64,000 bases of DNA, taken from the NCBI RefSeq assembly GCF_009727055.1, contig NC_052354.1, positions 49,835,600-49,899,599 on the forward strand, in the 5' to 3' direction. Source of the DNA: Benincasa hispida (taxonomy: Eukaryota > Streptophyta > Magnoliopsida > Cucurbitales > Cucurbitaceae). Below the pieces are notes generated by a model. It saw only the letters and a list, made by a program, of their open reading frames with translations, had not been told where the DNA came from and did no database searches. The position numbers were made by a program, and so were the translations under genes. Shown here one piece after another: positions 1 through 11,639 of this stretch. The stretch's first letter is position 1. Each line of letters starts with the position of its first letter.

Positions 1-440
1 AAATGTTCTTCAACAAGGTTGCAGCAGTGAGCTTTTCTCCTTCATCCCTTGATTCAAGATTGTTTTGAGTCCCACAACTCAATCTAGACACCAAGAGAAT
101 TGTGGGGAAGATCTTGAGGTGGTCTACAACAAGATATGAAGAAGATAGCAGTTGGAGATAGAGCTTTGAAGAAGTTCTATAAGAGGTATGTCTTGAAACT
201 CACTTTTTCTGCAAAAACATGCTTTATATTTTGCCAAAATTAGTGAATTTGAATACTTAGATGATCCTTGTGCTTCCGCTGCTAATGATACAATCCTACA
301 GTTGAGACATCATTGTAAAACAAATGTCATTTCACTTAGGGTACAATAGAATTATTTTGCTAAAATCTAAAATTGGTGTTAAAAGTGGTAATGCAAATAG
401 ACTTATTAAGTTTGTTCTTGTTTTCAGCAACTTTTAAATT

Positions 441-1400
441 ATGGCAACCGCTACTTTAGCTCTTTTAGCCATCGAAAAACTAACTGGTGACAATTACGCT
501 AGTTGGAAGAACTCGATAAACACAAAACTTATCATCGATGACCTCTGATTCGTCCTTACGGAGGAGTGTCCTCTTATTCCACCTCTTACTACTGCTCGAA
601 ATGTTAGAGACGCGTATGAGTGATGGACATGGGCAAACGAGAAGACCCGAGCGTACATCTTGGCCAGCCTAAACAACATTTTGGCCAAGAAGCATGAGCC
701 CATGNAAACGAGAAGACCCGAGCGTACATCTTGGCCAGCCTAAACAACATTTTGGCCAAGAAGCATGAGCCCATGGTCACTGCACGTGAGATCATGGAGT
801 CCCTGAAGGGAATGTTCGGACAACCGTCCGGGCAGCTCAAACATGACGCTCTTAAGTGCATCTTCAACTCCAAAATGAAGAAGGGTGCATCTATTCGAGA
901 ACATGTTCTGACCATGATGGTCAACTTTAACGTGGCGGAGATGAACGGGGCTCGTAATGATGAAGGCAGCTAGGTTAGCATTATTCTGAAGACGTTGCCA
1001 GAAATCTTCCTGCACTTCGTAAGCAATGCTGTTCTGAACAGGGTTGATTATACCCTTACAAATCTCTTCAACGAGTTGCAGATGTTCCAATCCTTACTAA
1101 AAAGCAAAAAGAAGACAGATGGTGAGGCAAATGTTGCTTCATCATCTAAAAAGTTCCTCCGATATTCAACCTCAAGAACTAAGTCAGCACCTTCTTCTTT
1201 CGGCACTAACAAGTGGAAGAAGAAGAAGAAGGGTAGTAAGGGGAAGGGGAAGGCACCAGCTAACCCACAACCTGTCGCTCAGCTGGGTAGGCGACCAGTA
1301 CCGGTTGAAAAAGGAAAATGTTTCCACTACAACTAGGATGTGCACTGGAAGCGGAACTACCTACACTGGTTGAAGGAGAAGAAGAAGGCCAAGGCCAAAA
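441..1400 (+). pseudogene. Broken copia gag, copy A
   Basis: Gag forms the virus-like particle that packages element RNA. The reading frame opens at ATG 441 (MATATLALLAIEKL) and includes the LTGDNYASWK-type gag start, but hits TGA at about 547, TGA at about 621 and TAG at 971. A 70-bp stretch (635-704) is repeated at 706-775 around a single N at 705, which looks like an assembly fault. The zinc knuckle near 1318-1360 is damaged: the second cysteine is Tyr, a stop follows, and the last cysteine is Tyr (1358-1360). The basic K-rich linker at 1210-1260 is typical of this family. The call is firm; the protein is not functional. Confidence 0.88.
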
Positions 1401-1429
1401 CCAAACAAGGTAAATGTGATTTACTGGTT

Positions 1430-4400
1430 TTGGAGATTTTTTTAGTGGAGGATGATGATTCTGCATGGATTATAGACTCTGAGGCCACTAACCATGTTTG
1501 TTCTTTTCACGGGATTATATCCTGGCGAACTTGAGGCTAGTGAAATGACGATGCGAGTAGGCACTAGGCACATCGTCTCAGCTGTGGCAATGGGAGGCCT
1601 TCAACTACTTTACAAAATAGGTGTACCATTTTGAATGATGTTTATGTTGTTCTTGAGTTAAAGAGGAACTTGATTTCTGTAAAGTCCCTGCTTGAATGTA
1701 AATACACTCTTAATTTTTCAGTTAATAAAGAGTATTTTGAAAGATGGTGTTGACATATGTTCAACTTTACTGGAAAATAATTTGTATGTGCTAAGGCCGT
1801 TAGCAACAAATTCCCTCCATAACGTAGAGATGTTAAAAACTATCGTAACTCAAAACAAAGGACTTAAAGTTTATCCTAAAGAAAATGCCCAACTTTGGCA
1901 CCTTTGATTAGGGCACATCAATCTCTATAGGATTGAGAGGTTGGTGAAGAATAATTTCTAAACAAGTTAGAAGAAAATTCTTTACCTGTGTGCGAGTCAT
2001 GCCTTGAGGGTAAGATGACTAAAAGGCCTTTTACTGAAAAATGCTATCGAGCCAAAGAGCCTCTAGAATTAATGCATTCAAATCTTTGTGGTCTGATGAA
2101 TGTGCGAGCCAGGGGAGACTACGAGTATTACAACACTTTTACTGATGATTATTTAAGGTATGGGTATGTTTATTTGATGCAACATAAGTCAGAATCCTTT
2201 AAAATTTCAAAGAATTCAAGGTTGAAGTTAATAATGCATTAAATAAACGGATTACGACACTTCGATCTGATCGGGGTGGAGGGTTTTTGGATCTTTAGTT
2301 CCAGAACTATTTAATAAAACATGGAATTGTTTCCCAACTCTCAGCACCTGGTACACCTCAGTAGAATGGTGTATCGGAAAGGAGAAATAGAACCCTGTTG
2401 GACATGGTTCGGTCGATGATGAGTTACACTTCCTTACCGGACTCATTTTAGGGTTTTGTAGTAGAGACTGCAGCTTATATCCTCAACTGCGATCCTTTCA
2501 ATAGTATTGCCAGAACATCTTTGGAGTTGTGGAACGAGCGTAAAGTTAGTTTGTGTCACTTTCGCATCTGGGTTGCCCAGCACATGTGCTTGAGGCTAAT
2601 CCTAAGAAACTGGAACCACGTTCGAGGCTATGCTTATTTGTAGGCTACCCCAAAGGGACCCAAAAGGGTTATTTTTATTATCCTAAGGAAAACAAAGTGT
2701 TTGTGTCGACAAACGCTACCTTCCTTGAGAAGGATCATATAAGAAGCACAGTCAAAGAAGTAAAATTATGTTGAGTGAACTTTCCAAAGAAACTACTAAA
2801 ACTTCAAAAGAGTTATTGAAGAGCCTGCTACATCAACAAGAGTTGTTGATGGGAGTTCATCTAGTAGGTCAAATCCACCTCAATAATTGAGAGAACCTAA
2901 AAGTAGTGCTAGGGTTGCGAACCCACTTGTACGCTCTATGGGTTTATTGAAATCCTGGCTATGATCACCGATGGCGAGGTTGAGGATCCGTTGTCTTATA
3001 AGAAGGCAATGGAGGATGTTGACAGAGATGAATAGGTCAAATCCATGGATCTCAAGATGGAGTCTATGTACTTCAACTCAGTACGGGATCTTATAGATCA
3101 ACCTGATAGGGTTACATCTATACGTTTAAATGGAACTGCAAAAGGAAATGGGGTGCTGATGGGAAGGTGAAAACCTTCAAGGTTAGACTTGTGGCAAAGG
3201 GTTACACCCAAGTGGAGGGAGTTGACTATGAGGAGACTTTCTCACCTGTTGCCATGCTTAAATCTATCCGCATCCTCCTGTCCATTGCCTTATATTATGA
3301 CTATGAGATATGGAAAATGGATGTCAAGACTACCTTTCTGAATGGTATTCTTGAGAAGACCATTTATATGGTGCAACTCGAAGAATTCATAGCCCAAAGT
3401 CAAAAGCAAAAAGTTTGCAAGCTGAATTGGTCCATTTATGGACTGAAACAAGCATCTCGATCTTGGAACATAAGGTTTGATACAGCGATAAAATCTTATA
3501 GCTTTGACCAAAACATTGATGAACCTTATGTCTATAAGAAAATCATTAACAGTTTAGTAGTTTTCTTAGTTTTGTATGTAGACGATATCATACTCATTGG
3601 GAACGATATAGGTTAACTGACTTTAGTTAAGAACTGGCTAGCAACCCAATTCCAAATGAAAGATTTGGGAGAGGCTCAGTTTGTTCTTGGGATTTAGATC
3701 TTTCCGGATCGAAAGAACAAAGTGCTAGCATTGTCTCAGGCATCGTACATTGACAAGATATTGATCAAGTACTCAATGACGAACTCTAAAAGGGGCCTTT
3801 TGCCTTTTCGGCAGGAAGTTACATTGTCTAAAGAGCAATGTCCTAAGACACCTCAAGAGGTTGAGGAAATGAGACAGGTTCCTTATTCTTCTGCCGTTGG
3901 CAGTTTGATGTATGCGATGTTATGTGCTAGACCTAACATCTGCTACACTGTGGGGATAGTCGGTAGATATCAATTTAATCCAGGACAAGGTCACTAGACT
4001 GTCGTCAAGAACATCCTCAAGTATCTTCGGAGAACGAGGGACTACATGCTTGTGTATGGTTCTAAGGATTTGATCCTTACAGAATAGACGGACTTTAATT
4101 TTTAGACAGATAAAGATTCTCAGAAATCCACTTAGGGTCAGTGTTCACTCTTAACGAAAGAGCTGTAGTATGGCGAAGCACTAAGCAAGAGTGCACCACT
4201 GACTCCACCATAGAGGCCAAGTATGTAGTGGCTTGTGAAACTACTAAGGAGATCGTTTGGCTCAGGAAGTTCCTACTGATCTGGAAGTCGTTTCAGACAT
4301 GTCTAGGCCTATCACCTTTTATTTTGATAATAGTGGTGCTGTGGCGAATTCCAGAAAGCCTCGGAGTCACAAGCGCAACAAGCATGTAGAGCAGAAATAC

Positions 4401-4549
4401 CGTCTCATCAGAGAGATTGTGCATCGAGGTGACGTGATTTTCACGAAGATAGCTTCTGAGCACAACGTTGTTAATCTGTTTACGAAGGCTCTCATAGCTA
4501 TAGTGTTTGAGGGTCACCTACAAAACATGGGTCTATGGGACCGACCGTA
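1430..4549 (+). pseudogene. Broken copia pol (protease, integrase, RT, RNase H), copy A
   Basis: The protease remnant at about 1455-1500 reads DSEATNH, where the catalytic motif would be DSGATNH. The GAG-pre-integrase and zinc-binding HHCC part lie near 1880-2030 (CESCLEGKMTKRPF), and the integrase core follows with a TAG at 2362-2364 inside the conserved P-Q-x-N-G-V segment. RT at 3167-3616 keeps its central motif ([12 protein letters not shown]) and the [12 protein letters not shown] segment. RNase H lies at 4100-4540 and keeps the cell of acidic motifs only in pieces spread over different frames (TIEAKYVVACE; YFDNSGAVANS). Many stops and frameshifts make it a pseudogene. Confidence 0.92.
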
Positions 4550-4640
4550 GTTGGACTAGGGTAAGTAGGAGTATTGTTGTACTGAGCCTTTGTGCCCTAG
4601 TTTATTGCTTTGTAATTATCTTGTACACCCCATTAGCTTT

Positions 4641-4656
4641 AGGACAAGTGGGAGAT
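4641..4656 (+). other. Polypurine tract of copia element A
   Basis: AGGACAAGTGGGAGA lies directly before the LTR start TGTTGGGG. The same tract precedes the 3' LTR of copy B (39504-39518) and, inverted, the LTR of copy D (about 23930-23944). It is the expected plus-strand primer. Confidence 0.85.
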
Positions 4657-6617
4657 TGTTGGGGTTGATGCCCTAAATCTCGTAGGATTGTGTAGTTTGT
4701 AAACACATGTATGAAAAAACATTTGTGATGTAATAATATGAGATATTTTATTCATTACTGTCTGTAAAATATGAGATATTTTAGTTACATTAACCACAAA
4801 CCAATATATCGTTGTAACTTAAGCATGTATGTGGAGACATACAAGTGGATCATACTTTAAGAGATAACCTAAATGGTATGTAGTATATGGATAAAGGAGG
4901 GAAACCTTATCCTGGTGACATTATGAGTGTGGCTCGCTTTGTAGATGTAGTGTTGTAAAGTGCTACAAATGGTCTGATCCTGACCATTCATATATTAGAC
5001 ATGCAAGCGGGGATGCTCTATACAAAGGAGTTTGTATAAGATTGGACCACGAAATGTTTAGTCTCGTTATATAATTTCGTTCATGAAAGAAACTTTCATT
5101 TCCCTAGGATGACCATAGGTAACATGACTTTAATCCTGAGTGAGTTGTGAACTCCTGCTTATAAGAGCGGTCCTTTGATTTGCATGGGTGCGAGTGACCA
5201 AATCGCCGACTCAAACCTACCATTTTGGGGATTCATCTGATTGGGGAGCTGGGAACTCAACTACACCAGACGGAATTCACTTCTTCCCCGAAGCAGGGGT
5301 AAGTAGATAAATTGCTCCCTTAAGGGTTGATTCTGGGTCTTGAACAATGTGGCACCACATCTTCTCATGGCTCGAGAAGGGTTTACTCATAGTAGGACTA
5401 TGATGTATTGCTCATTAGAGGAATCCGTGGTACTTAAAGAGTTAGATGTAACTATAGGGGCAAAACAATAAATTGGCCCAATGGTACTTACGAGCAATTT
5501 GTGAAGGGTCATCATACTGTTGATTGGTTATATCCGATGGACATAGAAATATATATGTAGTGCGAAGAGTACAGCTGTCAGTCTTTAGTGGAGTGCCCGA
5601 TAGTTAATGGATGCTGGATATCATGATTAAAGAGTTTAGTCAGTTATTCACATACCGTTGGAGCTTCAAGCTACAAGTCCATAAGGTCCCCTTGGTAGCT
5701 CAATGGATTCATGTTGAGAATCAGTTTTGGGGTTAATTTGAAGTGTTCAAATTAACAAGAGGGAATTTGATGATATATGATATAATTAAATTGATTCAAT
5801 TATATGTGATATAATTGATTTTATTTATTAGATACATTAATTGGAGGAATTAATATTAAATGCCATAAAGAAGAAAAAGAACTATGGTTTATATATTGCA
5901 TGAGATTTGATATTAAAACTATAGGTTATAAATATAATATTTATTTATAATTAAATCAATTATGAGATCATTGGTTTTGGTTTTTTCTCCTAATAACCGA
6001 TTTAGTGGGAAGTTCTAATTAGTTATGGTAACTGATGGATAAAATGAAAATCGTTTTCATTTTCTCAGGAAGCGATTGATAAGTGATTGATAATCGTACG
6101 CACAAAAGGAAATATCTATACGATAGCTTGAGAACATAAATGATCGTGCATCGAGTTTTCTATACGATAGACACTCATTTCCTAAACGATCAAGTACTCC
6201 GTCTATATGATAGACTCCAGATATCTCCCACTTACTCAATCGTCTATACGATCTGTTAATTCCTCTTTCCCTCTACCAAATAATATCGAGCCCACAACTC
6301 ATGGATTCTCACACCGAGAATACCAAGGTAACCTCATAGTGATGTCTGCTTACTGTTCAAGGGTTGAGTGTTGTTTGTTGCTGTTCAAGGAGATTGCTAA
6401 GGCGTGACATTCGTGCTGTTAGATCGAGGGGAACGAGAGGAAAAGTTCTTCAAGGGTAAGTTCATTTGATCCTTAGTGTTATTCTTTTATGAAGCCTATA
6501 ATTTAAAGTTTATGCATTACTGGAGTTGTTTGATTATAAATGTGTATGTTCTGTCACAATGGGGTTTGGAACAATCTTGTTTTCGCTCACTGGTTCTCTT
6601 TGATAAGAGTTCCTTCA
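4657..6617 (+). repeat. Copia LTR shared by elements A and C (1961 bp)
   Basis: The LTR starts TGTTGGGG just after the polypurine tract and ends TTCCTTCA just before a tRNA-Met primer site. It therefore serves both as 3' LTR of A and as 5' LTR of C. Its last 531 bases (6087-6617) match 20880-21410, the truncated 3' LTR of C. A cluster of TATACGATAG/AAACGATC motifs lies at about 6090-6250. Confidence 0.92.
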
Positions 6618-6618
6618 A

Positions 6619-6632
6619 TTGGTATCAGAGCC
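6619..6632 (+). other. Primer binding site (initiator tRNA-Met), element C
   Basis: TTGGTATCAGAGCC follows the LTR end CA after one spacer base. It is complementary to the 3' end of plant initiator tRNA-Met, the usual copia primer. Confidence 0.95.
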
Positions 6633-8468
6633 AGATTTTTCTGATTGTCCAAATTCCATTGATGCATCGTATTACATTTACAGTCTTCGTGGGTTTTATT
6701 ATGTCTGCAATGCGTTTAAACGTTAGATGTAGTTGTGGATGTGAATCGATGGATGTTTCGAGATGATTACCTTTGTTTGTTAAAGCTTTCTTTACATTTC
6801 AAGTTCATTTGTAAGGGCCCCTGTATTTTTGGGGATAATGACATTGCTATCGAGTCTATATTCAAAGTGTTTGAGCCTGTAAGAGTTGTTTGTGAAGAAG
6901 CTTCAGCGCAGGTAGATGTTGTTCTCATCGAGGAAGAAGACCAAGGCTTGGTCGCGTCATGTAGCCCAAGCTAAACAATAATTTAAATTTGGCTACACGA
7001 TCGTCTAGTCTTTACTAAACGATCGCATGGTTGATGCTAAGCGATCGGGTAAAGAGTTTACTCGGTCGTGTTGCGTTGGCTACTCGATCTTGTAGAAACC
7101 GTTGAGGTAAACGATCGTTGAAGTTTATAATACTCGTTCATATGGGTAGGCGTGTGCACTAACGGATTGAGTCATAGCGACCAGCATGCTTCATTGCATA
7201 GTCACTGGCTACTCGATCACATGGTATACGATACTTGACGCTTGTTCCACAATCGTATAGACGATCATGCTTCACTGCATAGTTGTCGTCCACTCGATCA
7301 TTTAGACATGCGTTACACGATGTGCATTGCACGATTGCATGCCTTTCATGCTTCATCGCATAGTCAGAGGCACTCGTCCATGCTACACGATCGTGTATGC
7401 TCGTTCAGCGTCTCTAGACGATCACAAGGAGCTACTATACGATGAAGAAGCAAGGCTTCACCCGGGCGATTCAAAACCCGGTTGACTCATTGGTTTTGTA
7501 ATAGATAGCTTTACTTTTTCGGTTTTTTAGGCTAATCATCCCAGTCTATTGATTCTTGATGAATGTACATGTGATGTATGTTTATTTATATGTCATAAAG
7601 TATGCCATATAGTTTTAAAACCCACCATAGGTTATGCATTTGTCATGTATCATCTTTATATTATAAGAGTTATGATATAGTAGCTTGCATGACTAAATTA
7701 CTTTAAAGCATGCTCATGCATCATATAATATAAGAGTTATAATATATGCACGCATTAAGCATATCCATGCATCATCTTTATATTATAAGTGTTATAGTAT
7801 AAGATGCTTAGTTCATTACAAGTTATATAAGAGTTATATATAGTAATGAATGAACATTACATGAGGCATGACACATAGGTTAATTTATAAAAGTTATAAA
7901 TGCCTAGTCTAGCTTAGCAATGTGGATGGTTTTAATTGTTTCTTTTATAAAAGTTATAATAGAAATTAGAACTAAAATCAATAAGAAAGACATGGATGCA
8001 AACTTAGGTTTAATCAGGTTTTAAAAGAGTTTTAAAATTTGATTAAGATAGACCTAAGATCACGGTTCTAATGAGATTAGAAACATAAATTTAATCTTTT
8101 AATTGGTTTAATAGGATTAAATTGACTAACAAAAGATTAATTATGTACCAAATATATCTATAAGGAACCTTTTGTCAAAAGCGGGTTCTGTCTAGGCTGG
8201 GGTATTCAAGCTGACAGAAACGGAACACCCCTACCTGGGAACGTACCTAGAAAGGTGAATTAGATATATTTGATGCATGCATGCAAATTTGATGATAGTC
8301 TGTTAAAGTGTTTAATGAGACTTCATTCAAACTTGTTTAATTATCAAAAGCAAAAGTTGTTTTTGAGCAAATTAAACTCACACTTAGATAAAATCAGTAG
8401 CCGGATTGTCTAAGTTAATAAATCCCTAGGTAGAACATTCAGTGGGAAGTACTTGGGGTATATGATAC
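6633..8468 (+). mobile_element. Leader of copia element C, first part
   Basis: This long untranslated leader has three parts, all also seen in copy B. First is a block of degenerate repeats cored on CGATCG (about 6990-7450). Second are six short palindromes of the form TTATAA-n-TTATAA (7670-7960). Third is a conserved block of about 100 bp (8160-8270) containing AGGCTGGGGTA. I see no convincing coding frame. It is interrupted at 8469 by gypsy element G and resumes at about 15674. Confidence 0.88.
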
Positions 8469-9161
8469 TGATAACTTGTAGAAATACAAGTTATTTATGC
8501 TGCCTTATTCAGATATTGCAGCCAAAAGAGAGTAAATATGCGTCGATTGTATGAAAATTAGCTTAGAAATACAATAAATAAAAATTATCGCAATTACACC
8601 CACTAACATTGTCAAGATGGTAGAAGAGGATATTTTTACTCTGTTTTGCAGGAAACCAAGTCACCGCTTGCGATCAAGGCTCAACGAGAAACTGAACAAC
8701 GCATCTCTGTCACATTGCAGCCGTCAATCAACAATGAAAATATGATTAACGCAATGACGGCGCAATGCGATAGTCGATCTCAAGCTAAATTTCAACTACA
8801 TGCGGTAATAAAAACAACACCGCAAGCGAGCAACCGATCGAAAGATGTAGCTGAGCAACGCAAATGCAAAGGATTGTGACACATGTACAACTAACCGTTG
8901 TGCAGAATTGACGGTCTGATTGCATAACAGAAGGAATATTTATTCCTCCATCTTCGAAATTTCCATAACAAGAAGTGGGGTCCACAAGCCAAGAGTCAAA
9001 GTTTTTCACCTATAAATACCCCTATAGAATTCAGAAAATATATACTTGATACGGGAATACTCGATATGAGGGCGAATTGATGCTAGATTATTGAGAGAGA
9101 GGCTGAGCTGAGTACTGATCAGAAGAATTCCGGGAAGAGAAGAGACAAGGCCGAGATGTGA
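8469..9161 (+). repeat. Truncated 5' LTR of gypsy G
   Basis: It aligns by eye with 13873-14627 of the 3' LTR, including the hairpin-like start, the block around 8650-8880 and the TATA region. It stops near 9161, where pol sequence begins. Confidence 0.88.
9011..9018 (+). promoter_or_regulatory. TATA box of gypsy 5' LTR
   Basis: TATAAATA in the context CACCTATAAATACCCC. The same string sits at the matching place in the 3' LTR (14498-14505), which supports a promoter role. Confidence 0.7.
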
Positions 9162-9184
9162 ACGGACCTCACAACGCATTAAGT

Positions 9185-11639
9185 TATCTTTGGAAGAGCC
9201 ACCTGTGCTAGAGTTAAAGTTGTTGCCCGTGCACCTTAAATATGCTTACATAGGAAGTAACAACACGTTACCAGTTATCATTTCTGCATTGCTGAGTAAG
9301 GAGAAAGAAGATGCGCTCATACAGATCCTAAGAAATAACGCAAAGGCCTTAAGATGGACCTTGGCGGACATTCGAGGAATCAGCCCCTCGTATTGTATGC
9401 ACAAGATTCGTCTGGAAGAAGGAAAGACAGGATTAGTAGAAAGGCAACGCCGCTTGAACCTGATATGAGGGAGGTTGTAAAGAAGGAAATAGTGAAGTGG
9501 CTGGACGTAGAAGTTATCTACCCGATATCTGATAGCAGTTGGGTGAGCCCAGTGCAGTGTGTTCTAAAGAAACGGGGGATGACAGTCATCACTAATGACA
9601 AGAATGATATAATTCCCACAAGAACGACTACGGGGTGGAGAATTTGCATGGATTATCGCAAGTTAAACTTGGCCACTAAAAAGGACCACTTTCTACTCCC
9701 GTTCATTGATCAAATGCTAAACAGACTTGCAGAGAATGAATTTTTCTGTTTTCTTGACGGCTATTCAGGGTACAATCAAATAGCAATTGCGCTAGAAGAT
9801 CAGGATAAGACAACATTCACGTGCCCATTTGGTACGTTTGCATTTCGACGCATGCCATTTGGACTCTGCAATGTGTCAAGCACCTTTCAACGATGCATGA
9901 TGGCAATATTCTCAGATTACTTAGAGGAGTCAGTCGAGGTATTCATGGATGATTTTTCAGTCTTCGACGATAATTACGACTCATGTCTATCTAACCTTGA
10001 AAATGTCTTGAAGAAATGCGTGGCAACAAATCTTGTTTTGAACTGGGAAAATTGCCACTTTATGGTGGAAGAAGGAATAGTTCTGGGTCACAAAATCTCT
10101 AAAGCAGGATTGGAAGTTGATCGGGCAAAAATTGACGCAATTTCCAAGTTACCCCCACTAGTGAACGTGAAAACAGTTAGGAGCTTTCTAGGACACGCTG
10201 GGTTTTATAGAAGATTTATTCACAACTTCTCCCAGATCGCAAGGCCTCTAAGTGTGCTCCTTGAAGCTGACCAAGAATATAATATTGATGATGCATGTAC
10301 CAAAGCATTCAACACATTGAAAGATGCGCTCATCATCGCACCCATTTTGGTGGCGCCAGACTGGACGCAACCATTTGCATTGATGTGTGACACGAGCGGA
10401 TAAGTTATGGGCGCAGTATTAAGTCAGCGTAAGGACAAGGTATTGCATCCTATTTATTATGCGAGTAAAATATTGAATGATGCGCAGGAGAACTATACAA
10501 CCACAGAGAAGGAAATGCTCGCAGTGGTATTTGCACTGGAGAAATTCCAACAATACTTAATCGGAACAAATGTTATGGTGTATACGGATCACTCTGCGAT
10601 CAAGTATTTGATGACAAAGAAGAATACAAAACCAAGGCTTATACGGTGGGTGTTGCTACTGCAAGAGTTTTACCTAGAGATCAAAGACTGAAAAGGCATC
10701 GAGAACCAAGTCGCGGATCATTTGTCAAGATTGGAGAATTGCGAGGTTCAAGGTAAAGAAAAAGATATTGAAGAAAGATTCCCCGATGAGCTGCTGATGG
10801 CAGTGGGCATTAATGTTCCCTGGTATGCAGACATCGTGAATTTCATTGTTTGCGGTCAAATACCAGATGACATACTTACCAACAGAAGAAGAAGATAAGA
10901 CATGATGTCAAATATTATTTTTGGGACGACTCATTCCTATAAAGACATGTGTCATGAGTCCCCTTACGGAGGACACTTTGGGGGGGCAGCGGACTGCTGC
11001 AAAGGTTCTATAGTGTGGCTATTTCTGGCCAACACTGTTCAAGGATGCCCAAGCCCACGTTGTGCAATGCAACAGATGTCAGAGAATGGGGAATATGTCC
11101 AAGAGAAATGAAATTCCATTAACATCAATCTTAGAAGTGGAATTATTTGACGTTTGGGGAATTGACTTTATGGGACCGTTTCCACCATAAGAAGGTCATT
11201 ACTATATCTTGGTTGCGGTTGATTACGTATCAAAATGGGTTGAGGCTATCGCATGTGCCAAGAATGATGCGGCCACAGTGGCGAAGTTTCTTAAGAAGAA
11301 TATTTTTGCTCAATATGAGATGCCACGACCCTTAATCAGCGATGAGGGCTCTCATTTTATCAACCATATAATTGCCAACCTATTGACTAAATTTAATGTC
11401 AACCATCGAGTTGCGACTGCTTATCACCCACAGACTAATGGGCTGGCAGAGATTTCTAATCAAGAGATCAAAAGTATCTTGGAGAAGGTAGTCAATACTT
11501 CCAGGAAGGATTGGTCACCCAAGCTTGATGAAGCACTGTGGGCGTACAGGACTGCCTATAAAACACCAATTGGCATGTCCCTGTATGCCCTGGTCTTTGG
11601 AAAGGCTTGTCATCTGCCACTCGAGTTGGAACATAAGGC
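9185..11639 (+). pseudogene. Gypsy pol: RT, RNase H and integrase, broken
   Basis: RT spans about 9460-10060, with the substrate-strand motif MDYRKLN, the FLDGYSGYNQI segment and catalytic FMDD (VFMDDFSVF near 9940). Around 9450 the frame shifts by one, joining 9190-9468 to the frame that runs to 10403. TAA at 10401-10403 cuts the RNase H start (CDTSG), and RNase H continues to TGA at 10689-10691 with [18 protein letters not shown] and VYTDHS. The zinc-binding region and integrase core follow (about 10960-11639), with all three acidic residues of the DDE set in view: [17 protein letters not shown] and the Glu of SNQEIKS. The protein runs into the N gap. Both TAA and TGA look like single-base changes from Tyr and Arg codons (inference). 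Confidence 0.93.

Larger units (their letters stand above)
1..4656 (+). mobile_element. Ty1/copia element A, internal region (5' LTR outside window)
   Basis: This is the leader (1-440), gag and pol of a decayed copia element that enters from the left edge. The domain order gag, zinc knuckle, protease, GAG-pre-integrase, integrase, RT, RNase H is the copia order. It ends in a purine tract directly before the LTR at 4657. Stops and frameshifts break every domain, so it cannot be autonomous. The leader end before gag matches those of copies B and C. Confidence 0.93.
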
